A DNA stretch of 64,000 bases from Mercurialis annua (GCF_937616625.2 NC_065572.1:71298653-71362652); one strand, 5' to 3'. Counted from the stretch's first letter, positions 23,853-39,400 are shown. The notes: generated by a model from the sequence alone, not told the origin. Numbers and translations: made by a program.

Positions 23853-24423
23853 ACAATGATTTCACATTATAGGTAGTTTGATTACGCTTAAAAGACAATC
23901 AATTTTTTTTTTTGTCAAATAAAAGACAATCAATTGAGTTAAGAGTTTATTCCAAATTAAGTTTTGAATATCTTTATGACTTGTTACATTTACAAATCAA
24001 ATTTTTTGATTGAATAGTATATGCGGGTTTGATTGTGAACCGGAGTATTCTAAAATTACGTTGTTAATTTCTCAAATCCTAACTTTCTTCTACTATTCAA
24101 TTTTTAATTTTTTAAATAATCTATATTCATCCATTTTAAATTTACATTTAAAAATTATTTTTCTATGTGTATTAATAATTGATATATATTTAAGTTTTAA
24201 AGAATAATATTACATTATGAGTTGTAAAATATTAAACTTTATCAACTACTAGGTAGAAGCATTATTAAAGTTTAAAAATTATTCATGATCTTGAAATAAG
24301 AGGCATCAAAATTGTATGTGGAGTAGAGTTCAGGAGTGGCTCAATAATTAACCCTAAATAATACAGAAAAGACAAAACGACCCTTAAATCATGTCATATT
24401 TTCCACATTCACCATCCATCTCA
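23853..24423. other. AT-rich spacer before HEATR1 promoter
   Basis: No coding potential or element recognised. Confidence 0.4.
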
Positions 24424-24586
24424 AAACCCTAAACATCCACGTCGTTGAAACCTGGTTTACTCAACTCAACAGCTTTTTAGGGTTTAAGCTGCTTCACCTC
24501 TCTTCACTCAAATTTTACACTCGTCCATCATTTTTACTTAAAAATCTTCGTTTGTTGCTCTCTAATTCTCCAAATAACCAAAAACC
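24424..24586 (+). promoter_or_regulatory. HEATR1 promoter/leader with two opposed telo-boxes
   Basis: AAACCCTAA lies at 24424-24432 and its complement TTAGGGTTT at 24477-24485, about 155 and 102 bases before the ATG. The telo-box is a known element in promoters of plant ribosomal-protein and ribosome-biogenesis genes. That fits the predicted rRNA-processing role of the gene downstream. Confidence 0.65.
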
Positions 24587-27351
24587 ATGGCGACAAGCTT
24601 AGCTTCTCAATTAGCAGCAATTAGGTCTGCTATACAAATCGACACAGACTCTCAAAAACGGCCTATAACTCGTCCGTCTATTTTATTCGATTCTAAAGAA
24701 GCTGCTGATATCGACACAGACACTATTTTTAGTATCGCGCTTTCAGGTTAGCTCAAATTTACTTAACTTTTAATTTGAAGTAATTGACGACACATTTTTA
24801 ATTCAATTCGTTGCGTTTTGTGTTTTATTCAGGTCTTGAGATTCTTATAACACTCGATGAACGATTCAGAATCTATAGAAATGATTTGTTTAGTGATAAA
24901 AGTAAAGAAATGAATAGAGAATTGATGAATCAAGATGAGAATAATCGTATTAATGTGACTATTGGTTTATACCTGAGGTTGCTCTCTGGTCATCTTCAGT
25001 TACCTGCTGCTCATAAAACACTGGAATTTTTGATTCGCCGATACAAGTAAGCATTAGTTCAATTCAAGGTTGAATTGCTATTTTTGTTCTTTCTACGGGG
25101 AATTCGCGAGGAGTTGTTTTTTTTGACTGTGTTATAAATAATGTAGGATACATGTATACAATGTTGAGGATTTGATTTTATGTGCCTTGCCCTACCATGA
25201 CACTCACGCTTTTGTTCGGATAGTTCAGTTAATTGACACAAGGTAATGCAATAAGGTGCCTTGTTATGTATTTTTGTTGCTGTTTGATAAAACATTATGG
25301 TGACATTCTCAAAATTTTGAATTATTATTTCATGTAGAAATAGCAAATGGAAGTTTTTGGACGGTGTTAAAGTTTCGGGCGCACCACCTCCTAGGAATGT
25401 TATTGTGCAGCAGTGTATCCGTGATATGGGAGTTCTAGAGGCTCTTTGCAATTATGTGAATGTTTAATCTCTTTTGTAGTTCTGGACTGTTGGGTTAATT
25501 TGATATGGTGAATGGTTGTATTGAAAGATTATGTTTTGCTGCAGGCATCTCCTTCAAAGAAATTTCAACCTTCAAGACCTGTCATCAGCTTTAGCACAGC
25601 AGTTGTTATTGAAACTTTGGGTTCTATAACCGATGTTAATAGTGACGTTGTACATAGAATCCTTCCATTTGTAGTTTCTGGACTTCAGCCTAATCTGAAA
25701 GGAGGCTCAGATCACAAGGTTAAATTTAGAGATACTGTTTATTGGTTTTGATGGAAACTTGGAAGTATGTTGTTCGCTTACTTGACTTGCTTTTCAATTT
25801 CTAAAGTTAAAAATATTTATTGTTCGATGTAGGCAGGCGCTCTAATGATTGTTGGTTTATTAGCAAATAAAGTTTCCTTGGCTCCTAAGCTTGTTAAAAG
25901 TTTGATCCGGTCGATTTCTGAGTTGGCTCAAGAAGATGCAAAAGGGTTGGCGGATCTGCAGTGGCTTCGTTTATCAGTTATGGCTTTAGTTAACCTTGTT
26001 CAGGTATTAAATTTGAATTCATCTTCACTTTTTTAATCATTCGCATGAAACTTTCCATGGGAAATCGTCATTTATTTATTTATTCACTTTGTTGACTATT
26101 CTTCCATAAAATTTGTTGCTATGGTCTATTATTTTTATCATCATGTTTGTGTTTACTGGGAGATAAACGCGGGTCTGCTCCTTTTGTCATTTCTTATAAT
26201 TATTCTGATTTGTTGTCTGATTCTGGAAGACAACTTTGATTTTCTCATCACATGTATAGCATACAATCTAATTATATGTACTAAGAATACCGATTGCCAA
26301 ATGCAATTAGTTCATCTATGCATAAACTTCGTGGCTTCAAAAGGGTTGCTAAGTGTTGCTCTCACTGAAACCTATTCTGAAATTTGAATTGAAAATTTTC
26401 AGGCTTGCATGATACTATAAACAATTATATTTATTTTTATTTTGATGACCTCTAAATTCACTTTGTAAAAAATTTCCCAGTTGCAACCTATCAATGCGTT
26501 TCCAAAGAAAGTTCTGGATATTATAAAGGGTACTAGGTAAGTCTTCAAAAGCCTCGCATGTTTGAACATTTACTGCATCATGAAGTATGCTAATGCTGGT
26601 TAACATTTTGTAATGATCTTCTTATGTACTGCAGGGATATTTCTGCGGTTCTTTTAGAACTGTCTAAGGAATTCAATATTGAGAGATTCCTCAATGTGCT
26701 TGTGGAATCTTTGGTTGATTACAGGTGTGAACTAAATTATATTTTGTTATCAACATGCCGGTACCGTGGCATATTATTCATTTAGCCATTGCCTAGACTG
26801 ATTATTGTTTGTTGGCAGTTCTTCTGATGATGCGTGTTGCTGTGCTTTAATATCCATAATAGAGAGGGTTCCAGTAAAGAATTCTGTTGAACATATAGTT
26901 TCAAGGGTCCTTTTTTCTTGTATAAAAATGGCACAGAAAAGTGACAGTTCAATGCCATCCTTATCAGGTATTTCTAAGCACTGGCATTTTCATTGTGTTC
27001 ACATTGTTTTCATGGTATGTTCGTTGATAATACATGCTTATGGATATTTATCCTACCATATGTTTTTCTTCTCCTCTTTATTTTTAATTTTATGCCATCT
27101 GTTCATTAGTTAGTGCAATGATGTTGGGCAAGTAGCTAGCTTTCATCTATTATTTTCAGAATTATTTATTTGGACCTGCTTACTTTGAGATGCTTAAGAT
27201 CTCTTTGCTAAGGTCATGAATTTTCTATGCTTGTTGTCGGACTTTTCAGGGAGCTGGGCAAAGAAAATTTTGATGGTTATTGATAAGAATTATCCATCTC
27301 AACTTCATCAAGCAGTTTGTAAATTCTTGGAGGTCTGCTAGCTGAGTTCTC

Positions 27352-27401
<50 letters not shown>

Positions 27402-30400
27402 ATATATATATATATTTCAATCAATTCATCTATATTTTTACCTATCTATTTCTCTCTAGCATGCATTATAAATTCTGGTTTTATTGATTTTCCTCCTTTT
27501 TTGATAGGATTCGGAAAGCCAATCCAAGAAAAAGGGTGGGGTGTTTGAAGCTTTATGTAAAATGTTGGATGGGAATTTGGATTTGTCAATCGCTTCATCA
27601 GACTCCAAAATTTGGCTTGCTCTACAGCATCCCATGGTATTATTTATTGTCATTCCAAATTCCAATATTGTGAAATCTATTTGTCAGCTCTTCAAGTTAG
27701 CATTTTGTCAAGCCTTCTAAATCTGCTGTAATGTTACAATAGGCTGAAGTTCGGTGTGCTACATTGTCCAGTTTAAAGGAATCTGGTTTTCTGAAAACCT
27801 TGGCTGCTGATTCACAGGTAGTATTTGACGCATTTGTTTTAAAATTCTTTGTGGTGAGTTACTGTCATTTGGTATATGGAGAAATGGAGGGTCTACAACA
27901 CTCCTGTTCTTCACTATAAATGACTGTTGTTGTTTGTGGATTTTTAGTTCTGCCAACTTGTCATTAGTAGTTGCTGTAGAATCATTTTTCTTCTTTCGTA
28001 CTCTGAATTCAATGCTGAAGTATTATAAATAGCATTTTATTTTTTTTCTTTGGTTGATTATGTCACATGGAAATTTTTCTTTGTTGATTATATGTCACAT
28101 GGAAACTTGTTGAGTCCTATGTATTGGTGTTTTGTTTCTTTTTGCAGAACCACTTCTGGAATTTTAGAACTTTTTATTTATAACATATTCTTGTAAAAAT
28201 TATAATTTTTCCATTTTTTCGTTTCAACGTTTTTCCGTTTCTGTTTCCATGCGACATATGTAGTGAGGGTAGCCTGCTTATCAGAAAGCTGTCACTTTAT
28301 GTTTAAAAAAAGCCACAACTTAGTTTGTTGCATTTTTTGGGTCAAAATATGAAGCTGTGCCTTCTGGCCATTATGAGTGATGTTGTTGCACCTGTTTGGA
28401 ATATCATGTTGTGCCAAGGAAGCTTATAGTGCAGTTGGGCATGGTTTGGCATGAAATTGATTAACAGAATCAAAGCAATTATTTGATTATGTGTAAAAAA
28501 ATTCACAATTCTTGTTTGCCACTATTGATTTCTGCCTGAAGGGCTTCTTGCCCTTATGGCTGGAGCAATTAAATGTGGACCTTTTTCAATAACAATTATT
28601 TTTTTGTGTCTCGTCATTTAGAATCATGTAGTGATCTATCCATTCTGATTTACTTGTGATGCAGAGTCTTGGAACTATTCGAGATGCAATCTTGCGCCAA
28701 CTTCAAGATAGTGATCTAACAGTTGTTCAAGAAGCTTTAGCTCTTGAGGGATTATCGGAGATAATAAGCGCGTCTGATCTTCTTGAAACACTGGATAGTG
28801 TACTTAAAAGATGGGCTGCCTCCCAAAAATCAAGTGAGCATGGCAAGTTTCTGATGCTTTCCTCTTGGACACTTTATATGGCTACCAGGCATCCTGGTTT
28901 TGCTGTTACACTTCTTCCTATTGTTTTTCACTTTTTGTTTGCAAAACGTTTTCATCTGTCTTGTATGTATGCGAGTCTTAGTGCTCTAAATCTCATTTTT
29001 CATTTGGTTCTTCTGTTTTGCAGGCTTATCCGACAACTCTACTCTTGCTGATAATGTGGCTGTCTCAGTCCTGCAGCTTGCCATTTCAAGCTTCCATGAT
29101 CAGGCTGATTACTTGGAGAAACTTGCTGCTAGGATGTTTCCTTTAATCCTTATATTGCCTAAGGTCTGTAGCTGTTGTGCTCTATGGTTTCGAGGTTACA
29201 ACGCCGTGAAGTAAATTGTAAAAAGGTACTCATTATCCTGCTTTTATTAATTTGCAAGTGTTTTGTTTACTGGATGCAGACACGAGGTCTAAATTGGAAG
29301 ATTTTGAAGTTATCAAAGAAAATGAATTGGCCATTGTACCAAAATCTCAATGGCATCCCTACTGAAGATGAGGTATTTATTTTTGTGCTATTTTGCTTGC
29401 AGTTTAACCTTAAATTCTCTGTATCATATTTCAAAGCATCAGTGCTGACCCATAGTAGTCTATCTTTAACGCTAGAGTCTGGAGTAAGTCAATGCTAGTG
29501 TTGGACTTCACTGAAAGACAAGATTTATGTTGATCGATGACATATTTATGCATTTGATATAAATCTAGTACAAATACAGCGATTAAATTTTATAAGTGTA
29601 AATGCAGTCTTGCTCATTCTGAGTATTTTTCCAGCTGGTGCATCTGATATTCCACATTTCAAGTTTTCCAGTTGTTGCCTCAGTTTTTTCATTTTCTCAA
29701 TAGTATTTTGATGTCCGGCTCTACATCACTTAAATAAATTTATCTGTCAACTGGGAAATTATGCAGGAACTATCCAAAGAAAACATATCTGCGGTCAATA
29801 TAAAAATTATTAGCAGCTTGGCAGAGACATTCTCAATGTATCCAGATGACTATACATCTTGGTTTACCAAGAGCTTCAATGATTCGAGTTTGTCAAAGAC
29901 TCTTTTCTTCTTGGTTGTGATGCAGTCATTTATTAATGCAAAGAATGGTATGTTTTCTACTCTTTGATAAGATTACCATTGTCTTTTTGCACTGCTATTT
30001 TAAATGTGTTCTTACAAGCTAATTAAGGTTAGGTTGCTGTTGAGATATGTTAAGCCCATTTTATAAACTTTTTTTTGGGAAGAAGGGAAATATGAGAGGA
30101 AAATTTGAATGGAGTTCCTTGCCTTTGTTTGCGAGGAGGAAAGTAAAGGAAGGATGAAAGTAGGAGTTGTTTCTGCCTGGCACAATCAGTCCAATGTGGA
30201 GAGAAAATAAAGAGAGGGATTTACAAAATAGTTCTTGCCCTCATATTTTCCTACTAGTTAAATAAGAAAGGAAAAATATGAGAAAATTTATCTGAATTTT
30301 TTCTTCCATCACATATTTTCGTAGGTAGGTGCACCTAAGTGCAAGGCTATTCTCTTGAGCCAACATTTGTATTATGGTATAGCAAGAGGGCACAACAGAG

Positions 30401-33400
30401 GTGCCTGCTTTGTAGCCTAGCATGCATCGCTTATTTTAACAGTAGTTATGGGCTTTGTATATCTATGATACACCCATAAATTTTGTATATCATGTAACTG
30501 CCACTTTCATTTAGGTTCATTGTATTTGTTTTGCTTCTGAGCCCTAACTATGACAAGAGACTCCTGCATTCTCTTGCTGCAGATGGCGCGCAACTTTCGT
30601 TGCTTTTTGATGCTTGCTTCCCTGTTTTAAAGACTGAGTGGGAAGTTCTTGAGTGTGCCGCTGATGTTTCTGTAAAAGAGGTTGGTTGATTTGGTTGGAT
30701 ATTAAAAGTCCTGTTTTGATTTTCTTATCTTTTCTCTTTTTCCCTTGAGTTTTAAATTTATGCTTATTCTTATGGTTGGAAGTGCAACAAGGAGATGATA
30801 CACTGGGAATGTAAGAAATTCACAGATCAGCTAGCTGATAATGATTTCAGTGCGTTGAAGTCAGACATTCTAATTTGCATCATGTGGAGATTAGTGGAGG
30901 CAATTGTTTCTGCAGTAGCCACAGATATCCTGCTGGTTGGTGATTTTATGTGGATAATTTTTTGATGTCATGATTTCCTTTCTACTGAGATCACTGCTGT
31001 TCAACATATTGACTTTTGCATCTCTTTCAGGATGATAATGCAAAGTGGATAAGCTGTAGAGTTAGGGACTTGTATGTGTTTCTTTCAACTTCTCAGCTAA
31101 AGCATGTCTTCAAGGAACACCGTCATTACCTTATTACAAAGTGCAACATCTCTCCTGTTGATTTTCTCTCTGGATTTTTCATTAATGAAGGTGGTTAACT
31201 TGGCCTCTTTACATAGGAGGCATTGACATTGTTATATTTGGAATATTATACCTTTTGTATTTAGCGTCTTCTCCTTTTGGGGTAATAGAAAATGCAGGTT
31301 TCATATGTTATTGATTTAGTTGACATTTTACGAAACTTTGTCAAAGTAGTTTGCATGTGGTGCATTATGGTATCAGATACCATTAAGCTTGAAAACTTAG
31401 TGGCAGTACCTTTTAATTCTAAGCAAAGCATGTTTCCTTGCTTTTTTGTAACTAAAATATAAGTTTTTAATTAGAAAACAAAAGCAAACCAGAGTTTTCT
31501 CATTTTGTTTTCCTATAACAAATATTTGGTTAAAGAGAATGAGTTATATACACCATTTGAGTATTCTATTAATATGGTTTTTGATGTTACCGATCAATGT
31601 GCTGCGGAAGTTATGACAAGATGAAAATCAAAAAGTACAACAAAGATTTTAGAAAGCCATAATCTCCAAAAAATTAAAAACAGTAAACCACATGTTGAGT
31701 TTTTGAAGTTTTCTTGAAGGCTTAATTCATGGTTTTATGTTTCTATGCTTTTTTGGTTATTCTACAGATGTTCCTGTTGCTGTCCAAGTTGAAAGTCTTC
31801 ACTCTCTTGCATTTCTTTGTCGGGAGCCTGATGATCGATTGCTGTTTCAACTTCTAGCTAATTTCCCTTTGCTTCTTGTGCCACTTGCCTGTGATAAGCA
31901 GGTTCAGAAGCTGTTCATTTAAATTACTTGGTCCACACTCTTTTTCTTTTTTCAAACCTTCAACTAGCTCAGGGATCTGCTTATGGTTTAGTATATGGTT
32001 TGATCTGACTCTCTAGAGTCTATTCACTCTTTTCAGGATATAAGAACTGCTGCCATGGGCTGCATTGAAGCATTTTATGCACTATCGCTCCGGGTTGACC
32101 ATTTGAGCAAGAAAAATGGTATATTATTCGACATTGAACTTGATGCTCCAAAAATGTCGTTCTGCATGTTTAAACTTTTTAATATCTAAAATGTGGATGG
32201 AAAAATGACAGGCAACAACGCGAGTTGGAGTCATTTCCTCGATGAGCTTCTTGGCCTCATTATCCAACAAAAGAGGGCGATATTATCAGACAATAACTTT
32301 CTACCCTCTTTATTGACCTCTTTGCTTGGCTCATCCCATGGTGGTCTTCTAGTGCCAAGGAATGTTGAACAAAGGTATTTTTGTGCATTGATTTTTTTTT
32401 TGTCTTGTGTGAATATTGAATTTGCATCTTTGCCAATTGACTGGCTCGTTATTTTACTCCTACTTCCAGCTGTATAGCTTATACTATAAATTCAATTTTT
32501 AATTTTACTAAAATGTTTAATGCAAGTTAAATTTTGCTATAATTATGTCCAATTATACCAGAATAATTGATTGTATTACTTTATGCTGGAATTATCTTTG
32601 GTACTTACTAATAGACTTGATGCTTATGAACTATTCAAAGGTTCTTTAAATTATATTTGGTGTGTATGAATTGTCATATTTTTCGTATTACACTTAGTTG
32701 GAAATTACAAGTTGTTGCTGTTAATTTTCAGATTTGATCAATCTACTAAGGAAAAGATTCTTGCCTTTATCTTGGGTTATGCACTTCAACTTCCAACATT
32801 TGCGAAGGTTTCCCCTCTTTGATATGATCTCTTTTAAGTTTCAGAAGATATTCATTTTTTATGAAGAAATTATGTTTTTGACATATTTCATTGTTCTCAT
32901 AGAAATGTTTTTCATAGGCTGAAAACTGACCGAGTTGATTTTTGTGGCAGCTAATGATTGTATCTTTGCTTAAAGGATTGGGGCATGCAATAATTTGTGT
33001 TAAAGATGTTGAAACACTTTTGGATCAGCTTCTGAAAAGACGCAGACAATGTAATTTTGAGGCAGATAAGTCGATACAGAAATTGTCCAAAAGTGAAGTC
33101 AAAATCTTGTGCCTTCTACTGGAGGTAAATTAATACAAACATACTCACACATGTGTTTACATGCTGCTATAATTGTCTCACTTCTTTCCCTAATTGTAAA
33201 CCCATCCTCTTGTTTGTAATAGTTATGTGCTATGTCGCCTTCATCATCTGACAAATGTGCTACTGATGATTATTTGCTAAGGGCCTTGCAAGTAAGTAGC
33301 TATTTGCAACTGTTTGTATGCTTCTGATGGTTGATCATGTCTTTTTACACTGTTTGCGAATTCCTTTTTGCTTTAATGATGTTTGTTTTATCCAGCTGGA

Positions 33401-36400
33401 TGGGCTCTCTTTTGAAGAATCTGCTGTTGCAGAACCTTGTATCACTGTTCTTCATAAGTTAACTGGTCACTATTACAGTAGTTTGGCAACTGAGAAACAG
33501 GTTAGCTTATTAGCCTGCTGATTGTTTTGTGCTGCATTTTAGTCCAACTCTATTACATAAGCGTGCAGAATGAAAAAACAGTACTATAATATAATAGAAA
33601 AAAATTATGTTTTGAGGTGATATGGAAAGTAATGGAGGATAATGATTCTTGATATGTCTGTATATTAAATAACAATATTCAGGAGGGGAGATATACATGA
33701 TTTTGTACTTAGGTTTTTTTATGCCTATGGCATGCATCCGTTTTCTAATTTTTCATTTTGATGGGCTATAATTTGCTCATTGTGTGTTTTTTCTTGCTTT
33801 AAGCAGGGGTTGCTTTTTTGTGAGCTCGTGATTTTGTTCCGGAATCGCAATGTTGATATTCAAAATGCAACTAGAGAGGCCTTACTCCGCTTGAATGTTT
33901 GTGCCTTCAATTTCCGCTGTCTTTGTCCAACTTTTTTTTTATTTCTATTATTTATCAGACCCAATTTACTTGGGATTAATGCTTAGTCAAGTTGAATTTA
34001 TGTGATTGCTTATCAGAACTTTGATTGGAATTTTGAGATTAAACAAGTTATTGAGTTTTACCTGTTTAGAAATGATTGTAAAACGGCATTAACTTTATGG
34101 TCATAAGTCATGAAACACTCTCTTGTTGGGCTCTTTATTTTCTCAATAACAGTTTGGCTTACTCTTTTGGTACCAAATTTTATCTGGATCTTAGAGCTGG
34201 AGGGGTAAAGACTGATTCCAATGTTGTTTCATAAGTTACTGAATGAGTTTATAAAAAATAGATATATGTAGCATGAGCTGCTGGATGGTTGTCACTTCTA
34301 CACAGATGCTAGAAGTACTTGATATCATATATTCCATAAAAAAGACCTTCAAAGGCTTGCTTGACCTCTAATGTTCTATTCTATGATCCTGCCCCAATAT
34401 ATGTGCTGTATGATTTGTTTTTTGAATCATAAGATGTATGATGATCTGGAAAGCAAGGGTTCTATTAGAGACTTGATTGGCAACTATTTGGCTGATGCAG
34501 ATTACATGCTCCACAGTATTCCAGACACTTGATTTCATACTCAAAAAGGATACTGGCAAAACTGGTTCATCATTTGGGAAGAAGACAAAGAAAGCAATTG
34601 CTCATCAAGCTTCCAGTTTGGAACTTGATGTGGTTTGTAAAGGAGAAACTGCATTAAACTTGCTGAGCTCCCTTCTAGAGATATTGGTGCTTAAGAAAGA
34701 TTTGGCTAACAGGTTTATTCAGTGATGTACTGGATGATTATTTTAAAATTCGCCCTTACCTTTTCATTTCATTGGTGTGCCTACCTATATGATGCAATTT
34801 GATGTTGCAGGGGTTCTCTTATTGCGCCCTTGTTTGAGCTTCTTGGTAAAATCTTTTCAGAAGAGTGGCTAATTGGCCAAGATCAGAAGTCCATCCAAGC
34901 TTCATTTGGCATTTTTGAGACAGCATCCAGTACAGTGTGTTACATTCAACAGACAGTTCTATCTATACTGGATGATATTATTGCTTCATCTGTAAATTCT
35001 GTTCCCCTAAAGGTATCCTACTCTTTTTGACGCTGGAAAATTGTGCTGGGTCATGCTTACATGGCCCTGTCCATATTAGGTTTCATAAATATGTGTGTTT
35101 GTGTTTTATCCCTTTGACATCTTTTTTTGATTGCAGGATGATATAACAAATAAAATAGACATTAAAATATTGGTGGAGTGTGCCCGTTCTGCCAACAACA
35201 GAGTCACACGCAATCATATATTCTCATTGTTATCTTCGATTGCGAAGATCATTCCGGACAAGATATTGGAACATATATTGGACATACTTGCAGTCATTGG
35301 AGAATCCACTGTTTCTCAGGTTCGTACATATGCATTTCCCTGGTACAGAATATGATATATCAGTTTATATGTGGAGTGTGCACGTGGACAAATGCAAGTG
35401 TCATTTGTTTGAAGTGAGAATTTTTGAAGCCAAATGAAAGAAAAATACTGATGTTAAAAGATAATTTAAAACCTGAGACCGTTATTGTTCTATATTAGCT
35501 GCTAATCGCATACGCATTCCTTCTGTTTTCTGTTAATGCTATAGATTGATAGCTACTCTCAGCAAGTGTTTGAGGAACTTATAGCTACAGTTGTGCCATG
35601 TTGGCTAGCTAAGACAAATGATACAGAGAAATTGCTCCAGGTTGTTTTCAGTTTTTTCTTCTCTGTAGAACACCTTTCCCTGGCAATTGGTTGCTTTGAA
35701 CTTATTTTCTCAGTTGGCTAAATCTATCTGCAGATATTTGTAAATGTTTTGCCTGCAATTTCTGAACACAGGAGGCTGTCCATTATTGTGTACCTGTTGA
35801 GGTATATCTATTGAACTTTGGTGACTAAAACTGCATTTTCCATCTTCCTCTTTATTCACATGCTTCTTTACAGGACATTGGGAGAGCGTAATAGCTTGGC
35901 TTCTTTGCTTGTCCTACTCTTCCAGTCATTAGTTTTAAGGGAAGGACGAGCTTACCTTGATGATACGCGAACATTAGAAAGTTTTACATCTTCTATAAAG
36001 GGAGAGTGGGAGTATGCCTTCACTGTGCAGATATGTGAGCAATACTCATGCGTGATATGGCTTCCGTCTGTTGTTATGCTGCTTCAACTTATTGGAAAGA
36101 GTCACGTGTGCCAAGAATTGCATATGGAGTTGATTTTTGCAATGGATTTCATTTCAAATAAACTGAAAGATCCAGAATTGGCCTTCAAGCTTGAATCAGG
36201 CGAAGATTCTGATAGCATCCAGGTTCCGATTCACTCTTTTAGCAATTTTATGCTTCAAAGTACGGCAATAATTTTTTGAAATTGTTAATGCTGTGGTTAC
36301 ATTTCCGAACTTATAATTTGTGCTGCATTACAATCATCCATCAATTCTCCTCATATTTGTCTCTTGGAAATGTAGATCCTGGAATTTTAATTCAAAATTT

Positions 36401-39400
36401 AGAATATCATCCTGTACTTGAAGAACAGGATGATAGTCTATGTTTTCTTAACAGAATGTATTTTCAATTGCCCGTAAGATTTTCTCTTATGTTGAGAAAC
36501 TTCCCTTTTCTTGTTCCCTCGGACTAATGTGCCTTTCACGAGACCTGTGTGAACTGGATTCAGTCATTCTGTGAGTTTAATTTAGAGCGCCTTTCCACCC
36601 AAATGGTGCTGATTATCTCCTTTGTAGCACTAATTGTTTACCTGTTATTGTGTTACATTTCCAGTTAGATGGGTATATTTTTGAATGATAAGGGAGAATA
36701 AGCAGTTCCATACATGTTCTACCATATACTCCCTCTATCCCTTTTAGGAAGTCCCTGCCATTTTTTTATGCCCACTTAAGAAGTCCCATCGTACCTTTTT
36801 AACATAATTTCATATATTTACCCTTTGTTCTATCTTAATAGTAAAGCACATTTACAAGAAAATTAATGATATGTATAGTTCCAAAGCACAATTAATAAGG
36901 CAAAACAAGGGAAAAAAATGTTTTTATGACTTGCTATTATGTGTGAAAAAAACAAAAGGACTTCCTAATTGGGACGGAGGGAGTGTATTTTTCTCTAATT
37001 TTGTACCTGCAGTTGCTTGCATGACTGTGGAATGACCACTGTTGGTGTTTACAGGCATCTCTTGGAAAACTCATGGAACATGTTATTTCTCTTTTACATC
37101 TTATCGACAAGGGAAGAAAGCAAGTAACTATTCCTCTTACAATGAGAAAGGAATTAAAAAAGTCCACACATGCTGTCTTGAGGACTATCACAGCGGTTAT
37201 GAACCCTGCATCATACTTCAGAGCGCTCATCAATTTGCTTGGACAATCAGATGGAAATGTGCAAAAGAAGGTATATAGCTATGTAATACAGTGTGCTAAT
37301 AATAGTAGCCATCAATTTAAAGCTTGTTATTTTTGTGTTCTTGTTGGACTTAGGATAATAGTTTGTAATCTGAGGTCCTGGAAAGATAAAAGATACTGTT
37401 TTAGTAAGTATTAAAACTTGGTGTCTTTATATGGTACTTCTTCCTCTCTCCTTTCTCTTTCTGTACAGGTTTTATCAGTTTACCAGTAGAAAATGATATC
37501 TGGCTTTTGTATGGATGAAAACTTCAGAAGCAATGTCATTCTTGCTTTCATTAGAATTCTAGGCATCTTTATTTGACTCCATGCATTTACTATTTTTTAT
37601 AATACAATATCAAGTTTACTGAATTGACGCGTAACAAATCCATTATTAACATTAGTTCATATGTAAATGTGTTTATTGCTGCTAAAAAAAATCACTTGGA
37701 AGTTTCAATTTTTGCTGTGTGAATCATAACTTTTACTACATTCGTTATAGGTTAATAAATTCGTATTCGTTTAGGCTTTCAGTTCAAATTCTTAGCTTTT
37801 CCTTTATGCTGAAACCTGGATATTTCTGACGTTTTTAAATCTCGCTTGCACTTAGGCTCTTGGGCTTCTTTGCGAGACATTAAGGGATCGTCAGTCAAAT
37901 AAAGAGAACAGCAAGGGGAAAAGGAATTTGAATGTAAATTCAAGTACTGGTTGGCTCCATATGGATGAGAGTTCGCTTGAATCGTTTCACAAGATGTGTT
38001 TGAAAATTGTTGGGTTAATTGATGATGAGAAGAATATAGTAGATGCACCACTAAAACTTTCAGCAATTTCTGCTCTGGAAGTCTTGGCGAATAGCTTTTC
38101 TTCTGATTATTCTATCTTCAGCATATGCCTTCCATCTATTGCAAGAGGCATTAGCTCACCCGTCTTGGCCATTTCTTCTAGCTGCCTTCGCACAACTGGT
38201 GCTTTAGTTAATGTGCTTGGACCAAGAGCATTATCTGAACTTCCAAGCATTATGAAAAATGTAATTAAGATATCTCATGAAATCTCATTTAAAAATGGTG
38301 ATGATAACACCTCTCCTGCACTATCAACTTCAAAAGAATCAGTCATGCAGTCTATTCTTTTAATTCTGGAGGCAGTTGTGGACAAGCTTGGTGGCTTTTT
38401 AAATCCATATCTCAAAGAAGTTATAGAACTACTAGTTCTTGGACCTGAGTATACAACTGAATCCAAGCCAAAGCTAAAATTGAAAGCAGATGTAGTACGA
38501 AGGCTCTTTACTGAGAAAATCCCTGTAAGTTTTTGGAGAATCTGCTTATTCTGTTTATCTTATCCATCCTTATTTGATGAATGCCAATCCTGGCTTTTGC
38601 TTGTGCAGGTTCGACTTGCTCTGCCGCCTTTGCTAGCATTACATTCTAAAGCAGTGGAGTCTGGGGACTTAAGTGTGGCAACTTCTTTTAAATTGCTTGG
38701 AAGCTTAGTTGGTAAGATGGATAGATCATCTGTTGGTGGTTACCATGAAAAGATTTATGACGTTTGCTTGGGTGCTCTCGATCTTCGTCGTCAACAGCCT
38801 ACTTCAATTAAGAACATCGATGTTGTCGAAAAAAGTGTACTTGATGCTATGATATCTTTGACTATGAAACTTACAGAATCAATGTTTAAGCCTCTATTTC
38901 TTAATAGTGTTGACTGGGCGGAGTTGCATATTGAAGATAATGATAATGAGGGTCATGCATCAATTGATAGGTCCATTGCATTATATGGTTTGGTCAACAA
39001 ACTTGCTGAGAATCATAGGTGAGCCCTATGTGTCCCATTTGCTTAATTGTTTGTTCTTTAAATTGCCTGACCTAAAATTTCATTTTTAGTGCTCCTTGCT
39101 TGCTAACTGTTTATTATGATATTTGAGTTCACATATTACTCCTTGCTTTCTAAATTGTTCATCATGTTGTGGTTCTAATTATGATATTTGAGTTCACATA
39201 TTTTGATGGTTCATCCTGATATAATGCACTTTATTATATTGCAAGTTTCAATTGGACATCATTTTGCGTGTTAACACCCATTTGTGTAATATAAGTCAGA
39301 CATTCGTGGGAAATTATCGTGTTAGGATATTAACAGTAGTTGTCAATAAATAGTTCATCTGTTTTCAGGGTATATGGTTGATAGCGGCTGTAGAATTTTC

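Noticed and set aside
28050..28105. Direct repeat ttgattatatgtcacatgga in HEATR1 intron 12
   Set aside because: A single imperfect repeat, typical of intron drift.
36376..36470. Possible extra HEATR1 exon (open after an atgtag acceptor)
   Set aside because: Exon 33 joins exon 34 in frame without it, and the residues do not resemble HEAT repeats.
39100..39205. Tandem duplication in HEATR1 intron 36 (tatgatatttgagttcacat twice)
   Set aside because: Real but short. An ordinary intronic replication slip with no functional signal.
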